59,655 bases of DNA from an uncultured Alistipes sp. (GTDB taxonomy: Bacteria; Bacteroidota; Bacteroidia; Bacteroidales; Rikenellaceae), in NCBI GenBank assembly GCA_949285535.1, contig CASDZP010000012.1:1-59655 (forward strand), written 5' to 3'. The notes below the pieces were generated by a model. The model made no database searches. It saw only the letters and a list, made by a program, of their open reading frames with translations, and was not told where the DNA came from. The position numbers and the translations under genes are program-made. Positions 56,202 to 59,655 of this stretch are shown here, in pieces. How positions within the stretch are numbered: the first letter of the stretch is position 1; each line of letters opens with the position of its first letter.

Positions 56202-57047
56202 CTATTTTTTATTTTTCTCATTCATTATCGACTCCGTCACAATATCATACACGGCGAGCGTTTCTGGCATCTGTCCGAGCAGGGAGCGATGCCGTTCTAT
56301 CGTCGAGAGGTCGCCTCTTGCGGCGGGACCCGTCTGACAGTCATGCGGATCGACACCCTCACGTGTCATCTTTTCGGCGGCGGTCACAATCAGCGGTTTA
56401 AGAAGCTCATAATCGACCCCGCCTCTGTCGCACAGCTCTTTTGCGAGCGACTGCATACGGCAGACGAAGTTATTGGCGAAGACGGCAGCCAAATGCACTT
56501 TCCCCCTCTTCTCCGAGTCGGCGACACACCATTTCGTCCCCAACGTATCGGCAAGCGACTGAAGACGGCGGAGCGTATCCTCGTCCTCACCCTCAAGCAA
56601 CAGCGGAGCTTTTCGGAAATCGTCACCCTCTCCCGTAAAACTGAGCAACGGATAGAACACCCCTCTGCGAGACAATCTCCCGTCAAGAGCCTCCAGTGGT
56701 ACCGTTCCCGAAGTATGCGCAACAACAACATCGCATCCCGCCACAATATCGGCAAGATGCGATGAGACAGTCGCCAGCGCGTCGTCACTGACGGCGATTA
56801 TAACATAGTCTGTATTGATAGGATACCCTGTCCGCACTACCCTCACCCCCTCTGTCGGAGGCACAAAACGTGACGGCTCCCTCACGGCGACGGTCACATC
56901 GACACCCGCCCCGACAAGAGCTTCGGCAAGAGCTTTGGCGACACGTCCGCCCCCGACTACCGTAACGCTACACGGGTGTGTCGGGCAGTCGTTCGGGCAT
57001 GTTGTGTTGCTCCGAGAGCTTGGGAATTTTGATTCTGAGCCAACCAT
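56202..57047 (-). CDS. Rossmann-fold DUF2520 protein
   Basis: A 281-aa protein with an NAD(P)-binding signature VTVVGGGRVAKALAEAL at about residues 28-44 and a helical C-terminal DUF2520 domain (KVHLAAVFANNFVCRMQSLA). Resembles ketopantoate/pyrroline-carboxylate reductase-like dehydrogenases; the substrate is unknown. The only plausible start is the ATG at 57047, which makes its first 27 codons overlap the end of nhaC by 80 bp. Confidence 0.85.
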   Translation of the reverse strand: MVGSESKFPSSRSNTTCPNDCPTHPCSVTVVGGGRVAKALAEALVGAGVDVTVAVREPSRFVPPTEGVRVVRTGYPINTDYVIIAVSDDALATVSSHLADIVAGCDVVVAHTSGTVPLEALDGRLSRRGVFYPLLSFTGEGDDFRKAPLLLEGEDEDTLRRLQSLADTLGTKWCVADSEKRGKVHLAAVFANNFVCRMQSLAKELCDRGGVDYELLKPLIVTAAEKMTREGVDPHDCQTGPAARGDLSTIERHRSLLGQMPETLAVYDIVTESIMNEKNKK

Positions 57048-58434
57048 AAAGTATCGTTATTATGGGGCTAATATAGCAAAAAAAGGCGAAAGGAGCATAC
57101 GCGGCTGTCGCGACACCGAGAATAGACGCCTGTGTCGCGCCGCAGGTATTCCACGGTATAAGCACGGAAGTGACGGTCGCCGAGTCCTCAATGGTACGGC
57201 TGAGCAACTGCGGAGCGATATCGGCACGTTCATACGAGCGCACAAACATCTTTCCGGGAATAACTATCGACATATACTGGTCGCCCGTGGCTATATTGAA
57301 AAGCATACATGTACCCGAAGTCGCCGTCACAAGTCCGCCCGTACGCTTAACCCTCTTGGTTATGGCGTATGTCAGTCGTTCGAGGAAATGCCCCGCCTCC
57401 AGCACACCGCCGAACATCATCGCGGTAAGTATCAGCCACACCGTATCGAGCATACCGGCCATACCTCCCGTCGAGACAAGCTCATCGAGCGCGGCGTCAC
57501 CCGTGACCACATCGACAGAGCCGAACATACCCCTTGCCACACACTGCCATACAGCCGCGGCGGACATATCACCGCCCGAAAGCATAGACACCATTTCGGG
57601 CTGAAAGCATACCGCCGCCAACGCCCCCAGCAACGCACCGAGAAAGAGCACGGGGATTGCGGGCACACGTCTTACGATAAGCACGACGACAGCCAACGGC
57701 ACGAGGAAGAACCACGGAGAGACATGGTATATCGAAGCGATACCGTCTTTTATCCCGACAGCGTCACCACCGCCCTCATGCGCACCCGTAAAGGTCATGA
57801 CGATAAAGATACCTATTGTCAACAACACCGACGGCACGGTCGTGTACATCATATATTTGACATGTGTAAAGAGCGGTGTTCCCGCAACCGCCGCCGCGAG
57901 GTTTGTGGTATCGGAGAGAGGCGACACCTTATCTCCGAAATATGCGCCCGAGATAATCGCTCCCGCCACCACTGCGGGGTCGAAACCCAACGCCTCGCCT
58001 ATACCGAGCAGAGCCACCCCTACGGTTGCGATAGTTGACCACGAGCTACCGATTGACACCGACACAATTGCGCACAGCACAACGGTAGCGGGCAGGAAAT
58101 ATTCAGGTCTCAGGATATTGAGACCGTAGTATATCATCGAGGGAACAATCCCACTCATCATCCAGCTACCCGACAGCATGCCGATAATAAGCAGTATAAT
58201 GATTGCGGGCAAAGACGCCGTTATCGTCTTTACCATTCCCTCCAGCAGTTCATCCCACGTCACGCCGTTGAACGTAGCTATTGCGGCAGCGACAGCCGAC
58301 GCTATCATCAGCGCCAGCTGATTTGCGCCCGAAAGCGTATCGTCTCCAAGATAGAAGACATTGAAAAGAATCATCCCCACAAGCACCGCTATCGGAATGA
58401 TTGACTGTATTATACCGGGACTTTTCTGACCCAT
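56968..58434 (-). CDS. nhaC: NhaC-family Na+/H+ antiporter
   Basis: A 488-aa inner membrane protein with about eleven or twelve hydrophobic helices and blocks such as GSSWSTIATVGVALLGIG, SGAYFGDKVSPLSDTTNLAA and IPWNTCGATQASILGV, typical of the NhaC/Ion-transporter superfamily. It exchanges Na+ for H+ (or, in relatives, malate/lactate), substrate not certain. Relevant to the predicted Na+-type V-ATPase in the same window. Confidence 0.9.
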   Translation of the reverse strand: MGQKSPGIIQSIIPIAVLVGMILFNVFYLGDDTLSGANQLALMIASAVAAAIATFNGVTWDELLEGMVKTITASLPAIIILLIIGMLSGSWMMSGIVPSMIYYGLNILRPEYFLPATVVLCAIVSVSIGSSWSTIATVGVALLGIGEALGFDPAVVAGAIISGAYFGDKVSPLSDTTNLAAAVAGTPLFTHVKYMMYTTVPSVLLTIGIFIVMTFTGAHEGGGDAVGIKDGIASIYHVSPWFFLVPLAVVVLIVRRVPAIPVLFLGALLGALAAVCFQPEMVSMLSGGDMSAAAVWQCVARGMFGSVDVVTGDAALDELVSTGGMAGMLDTVWLILTAMMFGGVLEAGHFLERLTYAITKRVKRTGGLVTATSGTCMLFNIATGDQYMSIVIPGKMFVRSYERADIAPQLLSRTIEDSATVTSVLIPWNTCGATQASILGVATAAYAPFAFFCYISPIITILYGWLRIKIPKLSEQHNMPERLPDTPV

Positions 58435-58476
58435 ATTTCAATCGCTGTTTTTAATTTCCGCGGCAAAAATAACGAT

Positions 58477-58570
58477 AATCCCCACGGGAGTGTCTCTTTT
58501 TTTAACAAAAAACATGTTTTTCACATAAAACATATTTTTTGTTAAAAAAAGAGACACTCCCGTGGGGATT
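58477..58570. repeat. Large palindrome, 44-bp arms
   Basis: Arms 58477-58520 and 58527-58570 are inverted copies with one mismatch and a 6-nt loop. Each arm contains AATCCCCACGGGAGTG and a run of seven T or A. It could terminate transcription from both sides; its size is unusual. It abuts the dispersed repeat at 58579. Confidence 0.85.
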
Positions 58571-58578
58571 TCAATAAC

Positions 58579-58699
58579 GCTCCGCAGGGTCTGCCGACGG
58601 CGTTACTTTGTCACTCGACAAAGTAACCAAAACGAGGGGGCACAGCCCCTTTTGACCATGTCATCACCTTTTGGCTCATTATCTTTCATGAAGTCTGCC
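58579..58699 (-). repeat. Dispersed intergenic repeat, copy 2
   Basis: Reverse-complement match to 17936-18078, including GTTACTTTGTC/GACAAAGTAAC and the GGGGC…GCCCC hairpin. Like copy 1, it has a long palindrome attached at the same end. Confidence 0.7.
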
Positions 58700-58813
58700 A
58701 TCCCCCAGCACTCGCTTCACACACATCTCCTACTGCTATAAATGATGATAGTTGTAATCAAAGGAAGAAGTGGCAATGGTACATTTGTCAACCCTCATTC
58801 AAAAATATAAAAT

Positions 58814-58845
58814 GAGCGATGACAATTACTGACTTGTCATCGCTC
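58814..58845 (-). terminator. Terminator after second target-like gene
   Basis: 12-bp stem GAGCGATGACAA/TTGTCATCGCTC with an 8-nt loop, 8 bp past the stop, followed by a T-rich tract on the minus strand. Like the hairpins after the live VR, it could also act as a homing-site structure. Confidence 0.8.
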
Positions 58846-58853
58846 TCACAAGA

Positions 58854-59655
58854 CTATTCATTTCTTACACATCGTACACTAAGAGCATGTGTCTTAATGA
58901 TGTTGTGGTATGATGGATTAACGCTTTCATCGTTAAAAATTAAATAATAGGCATAGTCAGAGTCATATTCTGTTGACGACCAATAACGTCCGTATGTTCC
59001 ATTAGTTGTCAATAAATTGTTTTTTAGATCTCTGAAACCGACACATGGAAATTCCAACTTAACACTTCCACTTTCAAATATTTTGTATCCGTAATCACTC
59101 GCATTCCATCCTCCCGCATTTGTTTGTGTTGAATTGTTTTTTAACTCCACAAACTCATCTTGTGTCGGAACACGATATCCATCCGGACATGGGTCATTAG
59201 CTGTTATCCAAGAGCTATTTGGTGACGAAACATTTGAGTCAATTTCTACGCTGCCGGTACTTGGCCATGATTTATTACCGATATCCCATCGGTAAAATCT
59301 ACCATGTGATTTTGTTTTTATCGGGTCATCTGTACATTCAGACGGAAGTTTTGTTGCAAAAGTAGCTAATGTTCCCTCCAATCTACTTTTACCCAAATTA
59401 TATTTCATCCATCTAACACCTCCGATATTAACGATTTGATATGGATCAAAATCACAATTTTGTTTAATTGAAATTTGAATTGTTGTCCCTTTATAAGTTA
59501 CTGTAACATTATCTGATCTTGACTTTCCAGTGTCATTTTCTGCAACTGTTTTTATTGTTACTTTATTTCCTGATACACTAACGATAAACCAATCTTTACT
59601 TTGTGGAGAAACAGTCATACCACTTGATATTGTTCCGTCATTTGTAGTGCCGACT
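58854..59655 (-). CDS. Second FISUMP-type surface protein, 5' end beyond the window
   Basis: 267 codons are visible, open to the window end. The sequence follows the DGR target closely in order: a last BACON-like repeat (TVSPQSKDW…, VTYKGTTIQISIKQNCDF), then IGGVRWMKYNLGKSRLEGT, SHGRFYRWDIGNKSW, DPCPDGYRVPTQDEF and C-terminal SVRCVRNE. DNA identity to the cassettes is low and its codons are more AT-rich, so the cassette bank is not its current template. It may be an independently evolving paralogue or the target of another template. Confidence 0.88.
   Translation of the reverse strand, partial: VGTTNDGTISSGMTVSPQSKDWFIVSVSGNKVTIKTVAENDTGKSRSDNVTVTYKGTTIQISIKQNCDFDPYQIVNIGGVRWMKYNLGKSRLEGTLATFATKLPSECTDDPIKTKSHGRFYRWDIGNKSWPSTGSVEIDSNVSSPNSSWITANDPCPDGYRVPTQDEFVELKNNSTQTNAGGWNASDYGYKIFESGSVKLEFPCVGFRDLKNNLLTTNGTYGRYWSSTEYDSDYAYYLIFNDESVNPSYHNIIKTHALSVRCVRNE

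Overview
The window looks like a chromosomal stretch of a Bacteroidales bacterium (Bacteroidota); I cannot name the genus. Evidence: a SusC/SusD pair, fimbrillin-like lipoproteins, a Bacteroidota-type V-ATPase operon with a DUF2764 subunit, and many promoters of the form TAnnTTTG placed 15-40 bp before start codons or tRNAs, with no consistent Shine-Dalgarno sequences.

Layout. 1-483: 3' part of a cupin-like regulator gene cut by the window edge. 815-5256 (minus): housekeeping run yicC-gmk-nadD-TPR-hemH-endonuclease/phosphatase family gene. 5355-8457: tRNA-Arg(TCT), sdaA and an Omp85-like outer membrane protein, tRNA-Leu(GAG). 8692-11695 (plus): ppk1-ppx. 12030-15104: ECF-type sigma factor and a PcrA/UvrD helicase. 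15303-17758: two convergent fimbrillin-like lipoproteins, the second carrying an IdeS/Mac-type cysteine protease domain. 18174-23444: SusD/SusC. 24145-31702: V-ATPase operon E-DUF2764-A-B-D-I-K, whose K subunit keeps the Na+-site residues of Enterococcus NtpK. 32021-34771: acyltransferase, inositol-monophosphatase family protein, endonuclease IV.

34817-46456 is the centrepiece: a diversity-generating retroelement (DGR). On the minus strand it runs: a 1391-aa lipoprotein target whose last 63 codons form the variable region (VR); a msl (MutS-like) gene; avd; a tandem array of ten ~191-bp copies of the VR; and the reverse transcriptase. The copy next to the RT gene (cassette A, 36370-36560) aligns to the VR over 191 bp without gaps. 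It differs at 8 positions, and all 8 are adenines on the coding strand of cassette A. That is the mark of adenine-directed mutagenic retrohoming and identifies A as the template repeat (TR). The other nine copies lie where a DGR normally has a single TR. They range from Asn-rich (template-like: F, G, also D and J) to visibly diversified (B, E, H, I), and none can be a complete gene. A ten-copy TR/VR-like bank is, as far as I know, not a described DGR layout and is the main novelty here.

46778-47392 is a regulator-like cupin protein without a DNA-binding domain, paralogous to the gene at 1-483 and flanked by an exact 19-bp inverted repeat. 47659-58434 returns to ordinary genes: recR, a sialidase, a DUF2284 protein, an ATP-pyrophosphatase-like protein, surE, aminopeptidase P, glmM, kdsC, a DUF2520 protein and nhaC. 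58477-58703 holds a 44-bp-arm palindrome and the second copy of an intergenic repeat also found at 17936-18078. 58854-59655 is the C-terminal part of a second protein of the DGR-target family, cut by the window end.
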